From the NCBI GenBank assembly GCA_027490995.1, contig JAIXWY010000011.1:930001-994000 (forward strand): DNA of 64,000 bases, read 5' to 3'. The stretch comes from Opitutaceae bacterium. GTDB lineage: Bacteria; Verrucomicrobiota; Verrucomicrobiia; Opitutales; Opitutaceae. A model generated the notes under the pieces. That model saw only the letters and a program-made list of their open reading frames with translations, was not told the DNA's origin and ran no database searches. The position numbers were made by a program, and so were the translations under genes. The number at the start of each line of letters is the position of its first letter. Positions within the stretch are counted from its first letter, which is position 1. This document shows positions 36,526 to 46,348 of the stretch, piece by piece.

Positions 36526-37884
36526 ATGGAATCGCTCACCCACCTCGGACGCGGCCTGCTTGGTCTCGTTGCCTTCATCGGAATTGCTGTTCTGTTCTCG
36601 ACCAACCGCCGCCGCATCCCGTGGCGCGTGGTCGGTATTGGCCTCGCCCTCCAGCTCGTACTGGGCTGGGCGGTGCTCAAGGTGCCGCTGGTCCGCGCGG
36701 CCTTCGAGGCCGTCGGCACCTTCTTCGTGCGGCTGCTCAGTTTCACCAACGAAGGCAGCAGCCTCGTGTTCGGCTGGCTATTCTCGGTCCCGACCGGAGA
36801 CGCCGGCGTGACCGTGCGCGCCGAGGCGGCGCGCGGTGCCGCCAGCACCTTCTCGACGGTGGCTCCGATCTTCATCGTGAGCATCCTGCCCACCATCGTC
36901 TTTTTCTCCGCGCTCACGACCCTGCTCTACCGACTCGGGCTGCTCCAACGGATCGTCTATGCCTTTGCCTGGGTGATGTCGCGGACCCTTCGCCTGTCGG
37001 GCGCGGAAACCCTCTCGGCCTCGGCGAACATCTTCGTTGGCCAGACCGAGGCCCCCCTGCTCATCCGACCATTCCTGCCCACGATGACGCGTTCCGAACT
37101 CCTCGCCATCATGGTCGGGGGCATGGCCACGATCGCCGGCGGTGTGATGGCCGTGTACGTCACCCTTCTCGGCGGTAACGATCCAGCTGAACAGGTGCGA
37201 TGGGCGACCCATCTCCTCACCGCGTCCGTCCTCTCTGCACCGGCGGCGCTGATCATCGCGAAGATTTTGCTGCCCGAGGAAGAAAAGGTCGATTCCTCGC
37301 TTCACCTCAGCGCGGAGCGTCCTGGCACCAACCTGTTGGATGCGGTGTGCATCGGAACGACGGACGGCCTGAAACTCGCGGTCAACGTCGGCGCCATGCT
37401 GCTGGTCTTCACGGCGTTGATCGCGCTTGGCAACTGGGTCCTGTCGGCCGGCATCGGAGAATGGACCGGTGCCAACCGCTGGATCGCGGAAGCGAGCGGC
37501 GGACGCTACCCGGGGCTCTCGCTGCAGTTCCTGTTCGGCATGCTCGGTGCACCGCTTGCGTGGCTCATGGGCGTCGATTCCCAGCATGTCCTCGTGGCGG
37601 GCCAATTGATCGGCGAGAAAACGGTGTTGAATGAGTTTTACGCGTACTTCTCGATGAGTCGCCTGCAGTCCGAGGGTGTGCTCACCGATGATCGGACGCG
37701 CATCATCGTCACCTACGCGCTCTGCGGCTTCTCCAACATTGCCTCGATCGGCATCCAGATCGGTGGCATCGGCGCGCTCGCCCCCGAGCGTCGCGGAGAG
37801 CTCGCGCGTCTGGGGTGGCGAGCACTGCTCGGCGGCAGCTTGGCTTGTTTTCTGACCGCCTGCATCGCCGCAATGCTCTCTTAG
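36526..37884 (+). CDS. Concentrative nucleoside transporter, NupC/CNT family
   Basis: About 452 residues from ATG giving MESLTHLGRG; a TTG further upstream is less likely. Around ten membrane spans with CNT landmarks: LSASANIFVGQTEAPLLIRPFL, MVGGMATIAGGVMAVYV and CGFSNIASIGIQIGGIGALAPERR. It imports nucleosides with H+ or Na+. A thymidine phosphorylase homologue at 24-25.3 kb could act on the imported pool. Followed 15 bp later by glpK. Confidence 0.93.
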   Translation: MESLTHLGRGLLGLVAFIGIAVLFSTNRRRIPWRVVGIGLALQLVLGWAVLKVPLVRAAFEAVGTFFVRLLSFTNEGSSLVFGWLFSVPTGDAGVTVRAEAARGAASTFSTVAPIFIVSILPTIVFFSALTTLLYRLGLLQRIVYAFAWVMSRTLRLSGAETLSASANIFVGQTEAPLLIRPFLPTMTRSELLAIMVGGMATIAGGVMAVYVTLLGGNDPAEQVRWATHLLTASVLSAPAALIIAKILLPEEEKVDSSLHLSAERPGTNLLDAVCIGTTDGLKLAVNVGAMLLVFTALIALGNWVLSAGIGEWTGANRWIAEASGGRYPGLSLQFLFGMLGAPLAWLMGVDSQHVLVAGQLIGEKTVLNEFYAYFSMSRLQSEGVLTDDRTRIIVTYALCGFSNIASIGIQIGGIGALAPERRGELARLGWRALLGGSLACFLTACIAAMLS

Positions 37885-37899
37885 CCGGAACGGCCGGAC

Positions 37900-39405
37900 A
37901 TGTCCCTGGTTCTCGCGATCGACCAAGGTACCACCTCTTCCCGGGCCATCGCGTTCGACACGCGCGCCCGGCCGGTGGCCTCGGCACAGGAGGAGTTCAC
38001 CCAGCATTTTCCCCGGCCTGGTTGGGTGGAGCACGCACCGCAGGACCTTTGGGAGACCGTCGCCCGGGTCGCGACACGTACGGCGGGCCAGACCCGGAGC
38101 CATGGTCGCATCCGCGCCGTCGGAATCACGAACCAGCGGGAAACGACGCTGCTGTGGGACCGCCGCACCGGGGAACCGCTCGCGCCAGCGATTGTCTGGC
38201 AGGATCGCCGGACGGCGAACGCGTGTCAGGCACTGCGGCGCTCCGGCGTCGCCCGGAGTGTTCGTACGCGCAGCGGGCTCGAGCTCGATCCCTACTTCAG
38301 TGCCACGAAGCTGGCGTGGCTGCTCGACCACCTTCCAGGCGCACGTCGGCGCGCCGCGCGCGGTGAACTCGCCTTCGGCACCGTCGACACCTGGCTGCTC
38401 TGGAAACTCACCGGAGGGCGCGTCCACGCCACGGATGTTTCCAACGCCTCGCGCACATCGCTGGTGAATCTTCGCACGGGCGACTGGGACGACACGCTCC
38501 TCGCGCTGTTCCGAATTCCCCGGGAAGTCCTGCCGGCGATCCGGCCGAGTAGCGGACTCTTCGGCGAAATCTCTGCCGTGCCAGCGCTCCGTGGCCTACC
38601 AATCACAGGGATCGCCGGGGATCAGCAGGCCGCTCTCTTTGGCCAAGCGTGTTTCACGCCCGGCATGGCCAAGTCGACGTACGGAACGGGCTGCTTCCTG
38701 CTCCTGCACACCGGCACGCAGCCCGTGCGTTCGCGCCATCGACTCCTCAGCACGATCGCATGGCGGATCGGAAACGATGGACCTTTGGAATACGCCCTCG
38801 AGGGCAGCGTCTTCATTGGGGGCGCGGTGGTCCAATGGCTCCGTGATGGTCTCGGCGTGATTCGAAAGTCTCACGAGATCGAGGCTCTCGCGGCTCGCGT
38901 GCCGGACAGTGGAGGCGTGCGCTTCGTGCCGGCATTCACCGGACTTGGTGCGCCCTACTGGGATCCGGACGCGAGGGGAACCATCATGGGACTGGAGCGA
39001 GGCAGCACCGCGGCGCACGTGGCGCGGGCCGCCGTCGAGAGCATCGCTTTCCAGGTCGCCGATCTCCTCACGGCCATGCGCGCGGATACCGGGCTCCGTC
39101 TCCGAGAACTGCGCGTGGACGGCGGGGCCGCCCGGAACGATGCCCTGCTGCAGTTCCAGAGCGACCTGCTGCGGGTTCCGGTGATCCGTTCGCAGGTCGC
39201 GGAGACCACAGCCCTCGGCGCTGCATTTCTCGCCGGTCTGGCAGTCGGGGTCTGGAAGGATCGCGCCGCGCTCCGACGCCTCTGGGCCTCGGACGCTCAG
39301 TTTGCTCCGGAGATGCCCGCCGCGCAGGTTCGACGGGAACTCAGTGCCTGGGCGGACGCCGTCCGGCGAACCCGGACCCCGCGGCGAACTTCCGCAGGTA
39401 CTTGA
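37900..39405 (+). CDS. glpK: Glycerol kinase
   Basis: 501 residues of the FGGY family. N-terminal [52 protein letters not shown] and the C-terminal signature near [19 protein letters not shown] are all present. It phosphorylates glycerol to sn-glycerol-3-phosphate, the substrate of PlsY encoded at 15.7-16.3 kb. No glpF or glpD nearby. Its last 65 bases overlap the convergent RluA-type gene, so the C-terminal tail of one and that of the other share sequence. Confidence 0.95.
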   Translation: MSLVLAIDQGTTSSRAIAFDTRARPVASAQEEFTQHFPRPGWVEHAPQDLWETVARVATRTAGQTRSHGRIRAVGITNQRETTLLWDRRTGEPLAPAIVWQDRRTANACQALRRSGVARSVRTRSGLELDPYFSATKLAWLLDHLPGARRRAARGELAFGTVDTWLLWKLTGGRVHATDVSNASRTSLVNLRTGDWDDTLLALFRIPREVLPAIRPSSGLFGEISAVPALRGLPITGIAGDQQAALFGQACFTPGMAKSTYGTGCFLLLHTGTQPVRSRHRLLSTIAWRIGNDGPLEYALEGSVFIGGAVVQWLRDGLGVIRKSHEIEALAARVPDSGGVRFVPAFTGLGAPYWDPDARGTIMGLERGSTAAHVARAAVESIAFQVADLLTAMRADTGLRLRELRVDGGAARNDALLQFQSDLLRVPVIRSQVAETTALGAAFLAGLAVGVWKDRAALRRLWASDAQFAPEMPAAQVRRELSAWADAVRRTRTPRRTSAGT

Positions 39406-40168
39406 GTGCCACCTCGAAGTCGTGCGGCAACGGAGCCACCATGCGGTGGGCGACGCGCGATTCCGGGTGGGTCACCTCCAAGTCGGACGCATGCAACGCC
39501 AAGCGATCCAGCAGCGGACGTTCATCCGCGCGTCCCTTGTACCCACGCTTGAGGTCGGAAAGACGCAGTTGCACCTCAGGCACGCCGTAGAAACGGTCGC
39601 CCAGAATGGGCGCACCGGCGGCAGCCAGATGCACGCGGAGTTGGTGGGTCCGCCCCGTGAGCGGCCGGCACTCCATCCACGCATAGCGGCGACCGTCGGG
39701 CGCGGTGAACCGCTCCAGCGTGCGAAACTCCGTCAAGCAGGCTTTGCCGCCGCGCCGACGAAAGACCCGCATCCGACCCGGATTGGCCTCATCAGCACCC
39801 AACGCGAGATCGACCGTGAAAGCGTCGGGTAAGTTTCCCTCTTCCGTGCGGATCGGTGCGACCACCTTCATGGCCTGATCGACCGGTAGGACGACGACCA
39901 GCGCGTGGTAGACCTTGCGCACGTGCTTCGATTGAAACTGACCGCTGAGAAAATCCAGCGCCGGCTTCGACTTGGCACAGAGAAGAACGCCACTCGTATC
40001 GGCGTCGAGGCGGTGGACATTCGCCACCGTCCGGCCCATCGCCGCATGGACTTGGCCCATGAGATTCTCCCGCGCCTTGTCCCAACGATCGGGAGCAACC
40101 AGCAGCCCGCTCGGCTTGTCGAACGCGACCATCGTGGAGTCTTCGTACAGAATCGGCGGCAAAGGCAC
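39341..40168 (-). CDS. RluA family pseudouridine synthase
   Basis: 275 residues without an S4 domain. The catalytic motif is [17 protein letters not shown] (about residues 55-71) with its Asp; the family segments AMKVVAPI and [26 protein letters not shown] follow. It isomerises uridine in rRNA or tRNA; the exact target (RluA, RluC or TruC type) cannot be read. The 3' end overlaps glpK by 65 bp, a large convergent overlap. Confidence 0.9.
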   Translation of the reverse strand: MPLPPILYEDSTMVAFDKPSGLLVAPDRWDKARENLMGQVHAAMGRTVANVHRLDADTSGVLLCAKSKPALDFLSGQFQSKHVRKVYHALVVVLPVDQAMKVVAPIRTEEGNLPDAFTVDLALGADEANPGRMRVFRRRGGKACLTEFRTLERFTAPDGRRYAWMECRPLTGRTHQLRVHLAAAGAPILGDRFYGVPEVQLRLSDLKRGYKGRADERPLLDRLALHASDLEVTHPESRVAHRMVAPLPHDFEVALKYLRKFAAGSGFAGRRPPRH

Positions 40169-40311
40169 CCCTCAGCTGTAGCGGCCGTTCCCGTCAGGGC
40201 AAGGCCCGGAGCAGCCCCACGCCGGTGACGCCACGGTCACAACGGTGAACTCGCGGCGACGACGCCGGATTCACTTTGCACCCGGTCGTCAGCCCGAGGG
40301 AGACCGTTGGC

Positions 40312-41424
40312 ATGTCCACCCTTCGCCTCCTTCCTTCGCTGAAACAATTGGCGGCGCTGGGACGGGCTCCGGTGAAACCCTTGCGTACGTGGTGGCGCAC
40401 CACGGGACATCGTTTCCATCCACCCCGGGTCGTCGCCCACACGCCACACGTCGAACGAGCGCAGCGTGCGGTGCGCACCGAGCGTGGACTGGGGACCGAT
40501 GCCGCCGCGACCATCCTTGTCGAAGAGCATCGAGGCGAGACGCCGACGATCATTCTGGGTGGATTCGTTCCCCACGGGCCAGAGCAAGTGTACCTGCTGC
40601 GCGGAAGCCTAGTCCAGCAAGGCTCTCTCTACTACTTCAACTATCCGCCGAACGACTTTTCAACGGAGCTGATCTTCGCCCAGCTCGACGACCTCATCGA
40701 GGAACTGGCCGAGACGAGAGGCCGGGCCCCGGTGATTCTCGCGGTTAGCTTCGGGGCCGGATTGGTTCTGGAATGGCTCAAGCGCGCGCGACGCCGCGGG
40801 GCCACGACGCCCATTCGGGGGTTGGTACTGGTCAGCCCGGTGACCTGCATCGAAGACCTCCTCCCGCCGGGAGCCGCCCGACCCACGACGCTGCTCGGTC
40901 GCGCCATCCAACCCTACCTTGAAATCGGCGGCGATGTCTCCGGGCCGCAGATCGAACGCTCGCGCGCCATCTTCACCAAGATGTTCGAAGCCGGTGCGCA
41001 GAACGGCGCCGCGCTGCGCGGCCTCCTGACCCCGCGTGAAGTTGCCACCCTGATCACGGCTGTCCGACGGACCATTCAGTCGATCACCGAGAGCGGCGCC
41101 CGCTCCCGTGTCCAGTGCCTGCGCGGCTTCGAGCCGCCAAATGCGTACTTCAGCCAGGCCCTCCTACCTCTCTGCTCGGCACCAACTCTGATCCTCTACG
41201 CGGAGAAAGAGAGTGCCGTACTCACACCGCAGGCCCCCAGTTCCTTTGTCTTCCAATCCGCACACCGCGCCTACTTTCCGCAGAGCAGCTGCCATATCGT
41301 GACCAACCCCGGTGGCGGCCCCGTGCAGCACGCCTCCCTCCTCTTTCACAGCGCCAACTTCCTGCCCTTCATCAATCGCTTCTACCGGCGGTTAAAAAAA
41401 CGTGAGACCGATGACTCCGGCTGA
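40312..41424 (+). CDS. Alpha/beta hydrolase fold protein
   Basis: About 370 residues from ATG giving MSTLRLLPSL; an upstream in-frame start adds 12 residues. Strand motif TIILGGFVPHG, nucleophile elbow AVSFGAG near residue 155 (Ser in an A-x-S-x-G context), VLVSPVTCIEDLLP, a late acidic strand TLILYAEKESAV, and a C-terminal candidate His in GPVQHASLLFHS. No close named relative recognised. The stop lies inside the GH3 gene that follows, so the two are probably coupled and may share an acyl substrate. Confidence 0.7.
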   Translation: MSTLRLLPSLKQLAALGRAPVKPLRTWWRTTGHRFHPPRVVAHTPHVERAQRAVRTERGLGTDAAATILVEEHRGETPTIILGGFVPHGPEQVYLLRGSLVQQGSLYYFNYPPNDFSTELIFAQLDDLIEELAETRGRAPVILAVSFGAGLVLEWLKRARRRGATTPIRGLVLVSPVTCIEDLLPPGAARPTTLLGRAIQPYLEIGGDVSGPQIERSRAIFTKMFEAGAQNGAALRGLLTPREVATLITAVRRTIQSITESGARSRVQCLRGFEPPNAYFSQALLPLCSAPTLILYAEKESAVLTPQAPSSFVFQSAHRAYFPQSSCHIVTNPGGGPVQHASLLFHSANFLPFINRFYRRLKKRETDDSG

Positions 41425-43081
41425 ATCTACCCAGAGCGAGGGCGTTGAATACCCAGTGCGTTGGTCCACCGGCCACCGCCCGCAGCGTTCCATGCCCGCA
41501 CTCCCCCGTTCGATTCTCCATCTTGGTGCCGGACTCTCGGTTGCTTTGGCCAAGCGTCGCCTAAACGGGCCTGATCGCTCCCTGGTCGCCCAAGAGAAGG
41601 CGTATTACCACCTCGTCAGACGCCTCGCGAGCACCCAACAGGGGCGCGACCATGGGATCAAAGCACGCATGGGCTACGACCAGTTCCGCTCCTCGGTTCC
41701 GGTCCGGGTGTATGAGGACCTGCTCCCGCAAATTGAGAGCACCAAGCGTGGCGATACCAATGTCCTCTGGCCGGGCCGTACGTCCCTGTTCGCGCTGTCC
41801 TCGGGTACGTCTTCGGGTCGGACCAAGTACGTTCCCGTGACGGAGGAGATGCTGGCGCACTTTCGTCGTGCGGGGATCGAGTCACTCCTCCGCTACGGCG
41901 CTCGCGTCGGCCACGCGGGTATCTTTCAGGGCCGGCACCTGTTCCTCGGTGGGTCCACGGCGCTGGAACGCATCGCTTCCGGCTCGGAGCATCCCAGTTT
42001 CGCCGGCGATCTCAGCGGCATCACGGCGCTCAACCTTCCCTCGTGGGCCGAGACGCATCTCTACGAGCCGGGCGAAGCCATCGCCCAGATGACCGATTGG
42101 CCAGCCAAACTGGAGGCCATTGCCGAGCGTACACTCTCCAGCGACATCACGTTGATCGCCGGCATCCCAAGCTGGCTCATCATCCTTGCGCATACCGTCC
42201 TCGCCAAGGCCTCACGGGGCAAGATTCGTCCCGCGCACTTGCGCGCCGTCTGGCCAAACCTCGAGTGCATCGTGCACGGAGGCGTTCCATTGGGCCCTTT
42301 TGCTGAAGAGCTCAAGGCCTTAGCCGGTCCCGGCGTCACCTTCCACGAAGTGTTTCCAGCCTCCGAGGGTTTCATCGCCGCCCAGGACGCCGACTCCACC
42401 GCCGGACTCCGACTCATTGCCGATGCCGGCCTGTTCTTTGAATTCATTCCGATGCGGGAGTTTTCGGAGGATCGCCTGCCCGGCATGGGGATGCGGGCGC
42501 TACCGCTGGCCGAGGTGCGCACCGGCGTCGATTACGCAGTAGTCATCACCACCCCCGCCGGACTCTGCCGCTACGTCATCGGCGATGTCGTTCGTTTCAC
42601 GTCCCTCGAGCCGTACCGGATCATCTATGTCGGCCGCACGCGCCTCCAACTCAGCGCGTTCGGCGAGCACGTGATCGAGAAGGAACTGACCGATGCACTG
42701 CTCACGGTCTGCCAGCGCCACGGCTGGACAATCGCAAACTTCCATGTCGCCCCGTGGTTCTCCGAGGCCGGCCCCGAGGAACGAGGTCGCCACGAGTGGT
42801 GGATCGAGCTCCGCACCCCGACAAAAACCACGCCCACGGGGCCGATCATCGCCACGGAGCTCGACGGGGAATTGCAGCGCCTCAATGCCGACTATGCAGG
42901 CAAGAGGCAGGGCGATGCCCTCGATCAACCCATCGTCCGCCTCGTGATGCCCGGGCTCTTCGAGCAGTGGATGAAGGCAGCCGGCAAGTGGGGCGGCCAA
43001 GGCAAGATGCCGCGCTGCCGCAGTGATCGGCACATCGCCGACGAACTGGCGACCATCGCCCGTTTTTGCGACGAAGCCTAA
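41411..43081 (+). CDS. GH3 family acyl-adenylating enzyme
   Basis: About 556 residues; ATG at 41411 chosen, GTG at 41402 also possible. GH3 members belong to the ANL superfamily and join carboxylic acids to amino acids through an acyl-AMP. Motif I is LFALSSGTSSGRTKYVPVT (ATP loop), motif II lies at EVFPASEGFIAA, and motif III is LCRYVIGDVVRF. In plants GH3 proteins conjugate jasmonate or auxin; bacterial members are mostly uncharacterised. Overlap with the hydrolase gene upstream suggests a two-step acyl-amide pathway; the substrate is unknown. Confidence 0.88.
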   Translation: MTPAESTQSEGVEYPVRWSTGHRPQRSMPALPRSILHLGAGLSVALAKRRLNGPDRSLVAQEKAYYHLVRRLASTQQGRDHGIKARMGYDQFRSSVPVRVYEDLLPQIESTKRGDTNVLWPGRTSLFALSSGTSSGRTKYVPVTEEMLAHFRRAGIESLLRYGARVGHAGIFQGRHLFLGGSTALERIASGSEHPSFAGDLSGITALNLPSWAETHLYEPGEAIAQMTDWPAKLEAIAERTLSSDITLIAGIPSWLIILAHTVLAKASRGKIRPAHLRAVWPNLECIVHGGVPLGPFAEELKALAGPGVTFHEVFPASEGFIAAQDADSTAGLRLIADAGLFFEFIPMREFSEDRLPGMGMRALPLAEVRTGVDYAVVITTPAGLCRYVIGDVVRFTSLEPYRIIYVGRTRLQLSAFGEHVIEKELTDALLTVCQRHGWTIANFHVAPWFSEAGPEERGRHEWWIELRTPTKTTPTGPIIATELDGELQRLNADYAGKRQGDALDQPIVRLVMPGLFEQWMKAAGKWGGQGKMPRCRSDRHIADELATIARFCDEA

Positions 43082-43155
43082 GCAGGCCTGAGCTCCCACA
43101 GCGCCAGCGAGCACCCTGGCTCCGCATCCACGCCGGCGACGCCCCGTGTTCGCGA

Positions 43156-43710
43156 TCAGCGCGCTCGTTCCGCGAGCAACGCGCGCACGTTGGCCGCATA
43201 CGCTTCGGGATCCTTCATCGCGCCCACCTTGCGATGGCGAATCCGGCCCTCCCGGTCGATCAACACCGTGGTCGGCAACATCTCGACGGCGTATGCCTCC
43301 GCCATGTCGGCATCCGCTAGTACGATCGGGTAGTTGATTCCAGCCTTCTGCGCGAAGTTCCTCACCGCCTCGGCCGGGAGGGTATCAAGGGACATCCCGA
43401 TGATGACCAATCCCTCGCTGGCGTAGCGCGTCTGCCATGCTATGTATTCAGGAATCTCTTGCCGACACGGGGCACACCACGTCGCCCAAAAGTCGATCAA
43501 CACCACCTTGCCCCGAAGGCCCGCCAGAGAGTGCCGGATGCCCGCGAGATCGTCGGCCTCCCACGCCGGCGCCTCCGGTCCAGCCAGCGGAGGGACGCGG
43601 GACTCCCGCGGCGCGCATCCAGAAGCGATCCAGCACGTAGCCACCAGGGCCAGCGCAACGATTACTCCTCGCCACGCCCTACGGCCAGGCGCTGCCCACC
43701 GGAGCCTCAC
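43156..43710 (-). CDS. TlpA/ResA-like thioredoxin-fold lipoprotein
   Basis: 184 residues. N-terminal hydrophobic signal ends in a lipobox (WIASGC, Cys about 32), so it is probably a membrane-anchored lipoprotein. The thioredoxin-like domain contains LIDFWATWCAPCRQEIPEY with active-site WCAPC and the cis-Pro in MLPTTVLID. It would reduce periplasmic disulfides, for example for cytochrome c maturation. Its ATG overlaps the stop of the LysR gene upstream by 4 bp, so the two are translated together. Confidence 0.88.
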   Translation of the reverse strand: MRLRWAAPGRRAWRGVIVALALVATCWIASGCAPRESRVPPLAGPEAPAWEADDLAGIRHSLAGLRGKVVLIDFWATWCAPCRQEIPEYIAWQTRYASEGLVIIGMSLDTLPAEAVRNFAQKAGINYPIVLADADMAEAYAVEMLPTTVLIDREGRIRHRKVGAMKDPEAYAANVRALLAERAR

Positions 43711-44609
43711 GTCTCGCGCGCCTCCGGCAGGTCCATGCCCAGCGTCTCTACGAACTTCTTCATCGCCGGCGTCAAGACGCGGCCCTTCCGATAGAGAATG
43801 GCGAGGGGACGCGTGAACTCGCGCCCCTTGAAACGCAGCGTCGCCAACGTGCCCTGCTTGGCCTCCTGAAGCACCGTGGCCTGCGGCACGATCGCAATCC
43901 CATGATCGATCTCTACTGCCCGCTTCACGGTCTCGATGTTGTCAAATTCCATCACCGGCTCGATCTCGAGGCGATTGTCCCGGAAAATCTGATCCACCGC
44001 CTTGCGAGTCGGGATGTCCGGGTCGAACCCGATGAACCGCTGCGCCGCGAGGTCCTTCAACTCCACCTCCCCCCCCTGACGCGCCAACGCGTGATTGGGG
44101 TGCGTGATCAACACCAGTTTGTCATTCCGGAACGGGAGCGATTCGATCTGTCGGTGCTTCACCGGGAAGGCAACCAGACCGAAATCCACCGAATTGTGCA
44201 GGATATCCTCATACACGAGGTTCGAACGGCGGTACTCAACCCGCACATTCACGGAAGGAAAGTCGTTCAGGAACCGCTTGATGTAGGGCGGCAACTCGTG
44301 CAGGCCGATCGAGTAGATCGTCGAGATACGGATCATCCCGCTGATCACCTTCTTCATCTCCTGGAGCTCCGAGAGTAACTTCTCGTAGGTGTGCAGGATC
44401 TCCTTCGACGACTCGTACACCCGCTGCCCTTCCCGGGTCAGCTGGAACTGCTTCTGACTCCGGTCGATCAACAGCGTCTTAAAATGCCGCTCCATCGCGC
44501 GAGCCTGCTGACTGACCGCGGATTGGGTGATGCCGTTGATTTTGGCGGACTTTGAAAAACTCTTCGTTTCGACGAGGTCGGCGAAGATCTTGAAATTGTC
44601 GATCTGCAT
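43707..44609 (-). CDS. LysR family transcriptional regulator
   Basis: About 300 residues from ATG giving MQIDNFKIFADLV; another ATG at 44642 is in frame and would place the operator candidate inside the gene. N-terminal winged helix-turn-helix (ETKSFSKSAKINGITQSAVSQQARAME) and a periplasmic-binding-like effector domain from about residue 90. The pattern resembles CysL/CysB-like regulators seen in Verrucomicrobia, but the effector is unknown. Coupled to the TlpA-like gene and divergent from yggS. Confidence 0.88.
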   Translation of the reverse strand: MQIDNFKIFADLVETKSFSKSAKINGITQSAVSQQARAMERHFKTLLIDRSQKQFQLTREGQRVYESSKEILHTYEKLLSELQEMKKVISGMIRISTIYSIGLHELPPYIKRFLNDFPSVNVRVEYRRSNLVYEDILHNSVDFGLVAFPVKHRQIESLPFRNDKLVLITHPNHALARQGGEVELKDLAAQRFIGFDPDIPTRKAVDQIFRDNRLEIEPVMEFDNIETVKRAVEIDHGIAIVPQATVLQEAKQGTLATLRFKGREFTRPLAILYRKGRVLTPAMKKFVETLGMDLPEARET

Positions 44610-44623
44610 GGAAAACTTACGAG

Positions 44624-44637
44624 TATACTTTGGTATA
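44624..44637. promoter_or_regulatory. Inverted repeat TATAC-N4-GTATA, candidate LysR operator
   Basis: A perfect 5-bp inverted repeat with a 4-base spacer in the only AT-rich part of the lysR-yggS divergent region. LysR regulators bind such T-N11-A-type dyads between divergent genes. TATACT on the plus strand could equally serve as a -10 box. Confidence 0.45.
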
Positions 44638-44677
44638 AACATTTCTTATTCTACGCAACCTCATTCCCTCCGATCCG

Positions 44678-45376
44678 ATGTCCCTGACCTACACCGCCTT
44701 TTGCGATCACGTGACTGACGTTCGTGCGCGGATCGCGGAAGCCTGTGCGCGCGCGGGCCGAAATCCGGCGGAGGTGCGCCTCCTTCCGGTGACCAAGACG
44801 CAGGCTCCGGAGGTGGTGCAGTTCGTGGTGCAGCACGGCAGCTTCGAGGCCGTCGGCGAGAACCGCGTGCAAGAGACGGCAGAAAAGCGTCCTCGCGTGG
44901 TCGGGGCACTGCGGTGGGAACTGATCGGGCACCTCCAGTCGAACAAGGCGCGGCAGGCAGTGGAGCTCTTCGATCGTGTCCAGAGCGTGGACCGCGCCAA
45001 GGTGCTCACGGCCCTGGATCGTGCGGCAGGCGAGCAGGGGCGTCGGCTGGCGATCCTGCTGCAAGTGAACGCGGGCAACGATCCCGCTAAGTTCGGCGTG
45101 GATCCGGACGCGGCACCCGCACTGCTGGAGCAGGCCCTGACACTTCCCCACCTCCGGGTGGAGGGCCTGATGACGATCGCCCCACTGAGCGACGACCCCG
45201 GCATTGCACGCCACACCTTCGCGAGACTGCGTGAAATCCGCGACGATCTGGTCAAGCGCTTCGGTCTACCCCTGGATGAGTTGTCCATGGGCATGAGCGG
45301 CGACCTCGATGCGGCGATCGCAGAGGGAAGCACCCTCGTGCGCGTCGGTAGCGCGCTCTTTGGTGCCCGCAGCTAG
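44678..45376 (+). CDS. YggS family PLP homeostasis protein
   Basis: 232 residues, TIM-barrel COG0325/YggS/PLPBP. It has LLPVTKTQAPEVV with the PLP Lys (about residue 36), GENRVQETAEKRP, WELIGHLQSNKARQAVELFDRVQSVDR, and LSMGMSGDLDAAIAEGSTLVRVGSALFGAR at the C-terminus. It stores or delivers pyridoxal phosphate. Divergent from the LysR gene. Length and motifs are normal. Confidence 0.93.
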   Translation: MSLTYTAFCDHVTDVRARIAEACARAGRNPAEVRLLPVTKTQAPEVVQFVVQHGSFEAVGENRVQETAEKRPRVVGALRWELIGHLQSNKARQAVELFDRVQSVDRAKVLTALDRAAGEQGRRLAILLQVNAGNDPAKFGVDPDAAPALLEQALTLPHLRVEGLMTIAPLSDDPGIARHTFARLREIRDDLVKRFGLPLDELSMGMSGDLDAAIAEGSTLVRVGSALFGARS

Positions 45377-45436
45377 GCCGGGAGTCCGAGCCGCTTCAGC
45401 ATTGCCGAGACCACGCAGGGCCTTTGATTTGGGATT

Positions 45437-46300
45437 GTGACGCCTGCGGCCCCTCTTTCGCATGACGCTGCCCTGATCCGGCTTTTGGACGACCCCTCGC
45501 CGGCCGTCCGGCGCGCACTGCTCGCTCATTTTTCCGCGCGCCCGCGGGAGGCGCTCCGGCTCCTGACGAGCCTCGCGCAAAATCCGAAGAGCCCGCTCGC
45601 CTCCATTGCCCAAGGCTACCTCGACGAACTCGAACTGAGCGATCCGGCTGAGGACTTTCGAGCCCTGATCCGCGCCCGCACTTACGAGTTGGAGACCGGG
45701 GCGCTGTTTCTCGCGCGGGTCGTCGAACCGGACCTGAAGCATGCTCAGATCAATGACGTGCTCGATCGCTGGGCCGAGCGCTGCACCGATCTGATCACGG
45801 AACCCAGCAGTGCGCGAGAGAAGTGCCGGATCATCAATCGCGTGCTGTTTCACGAGGAGCAACTGCGCGGAAACCAGGATGCGTACATGGATCCTGACAA
45901 CAGCTTCCTGCACCGCGTGCTCGAGCGCCGGATGGGGATCCCCATTTCACTCAGCACACTCTACCTTCTCGTCGCGCAGCGCATTGGCCTCGACCTTGAA
46001 CCCGTGGCGCTGCCCGGACACTTCGTGGTCGGCTGCTACCTCGACGATACGCCCTTTTTCATCGACGCCTTTGAAGGTGGAATGCTGCGTTCAGCGGAGG
46101 ACATCATCGCCCGACTGCGCCGGGAACGCGTCGATCTCTCGTTGGCAGACCTCGTCCCCGCCACCACCGCCGAGGTCCTCTGCCGGATGTGCCGCAACCT
46201 GGTCGTGCACTTTGCCCATGCCGGTGACCGCGAGCGCTCGGTGCTCTTCGCCGGATTCGTCGCGGCGTTCGAACAGGCGGCGGAAGACGACCCCATCTGA
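45437..46300 (+). CDS. SirB1 family transglutaminase-like protein
   Basis: 287 residues. Transglut_core2 (SirB1) landmarks: LRGNQDAYMDPDNSFLHRVLERRMGIPISLSTLYLLVAQRIGL, then LPGHFVVGCYLDDTPFFIDAFEGGML. The usual transglutaminase Cys is not evident at the expected place, as in many SirB1 proteins, so a non-catalytic role is plausible. The N-terminal part is helical and HEAT-like. Starts with GTG, and aroE follows 48 bp after the stop. Confidence 0.8.
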   Translation: MTPAAPLSHDAALIRLLDDPSPAVRRALLAHFSARPREALRLLTSLAQNPKSPLASIAQGYLDELELSDPAEDFRALIRARTYELETGALFLARVVEPDLKHAQINDVLDRWAERCTDLITEPSSAREKCRIINRVLFHEEQLRGNQDAYMDPDNSFLHRVLERRMGIPISLSTLYLLVAQRIGLDLEPVALPGHFVVGCYLDDTPFFIDAFEGGMLRSAEDIIARLRRERVDLSLADLVPATTAEVLCRMCRNLVVHFAHAGDRERSVLFAGFVAAFEQAAEDDPI

Positions 46301-46348
46301 CCGCTCGACCGGGGTTTGACAGCCGAGGCCTCTCGCCCCGGACTTGGA

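Noticed and set aside
36778-38427. 549-codon open frame opposite the nucleoside transporter and glpK
   Set aside because: Antisense to two clear genes and lacks any recognisable domain.
46316-46321. TTGACA before aroE as a full promoter
   Set aside because: No acceptable -10 box at 15-19 bases; noted only in the aroE entry.
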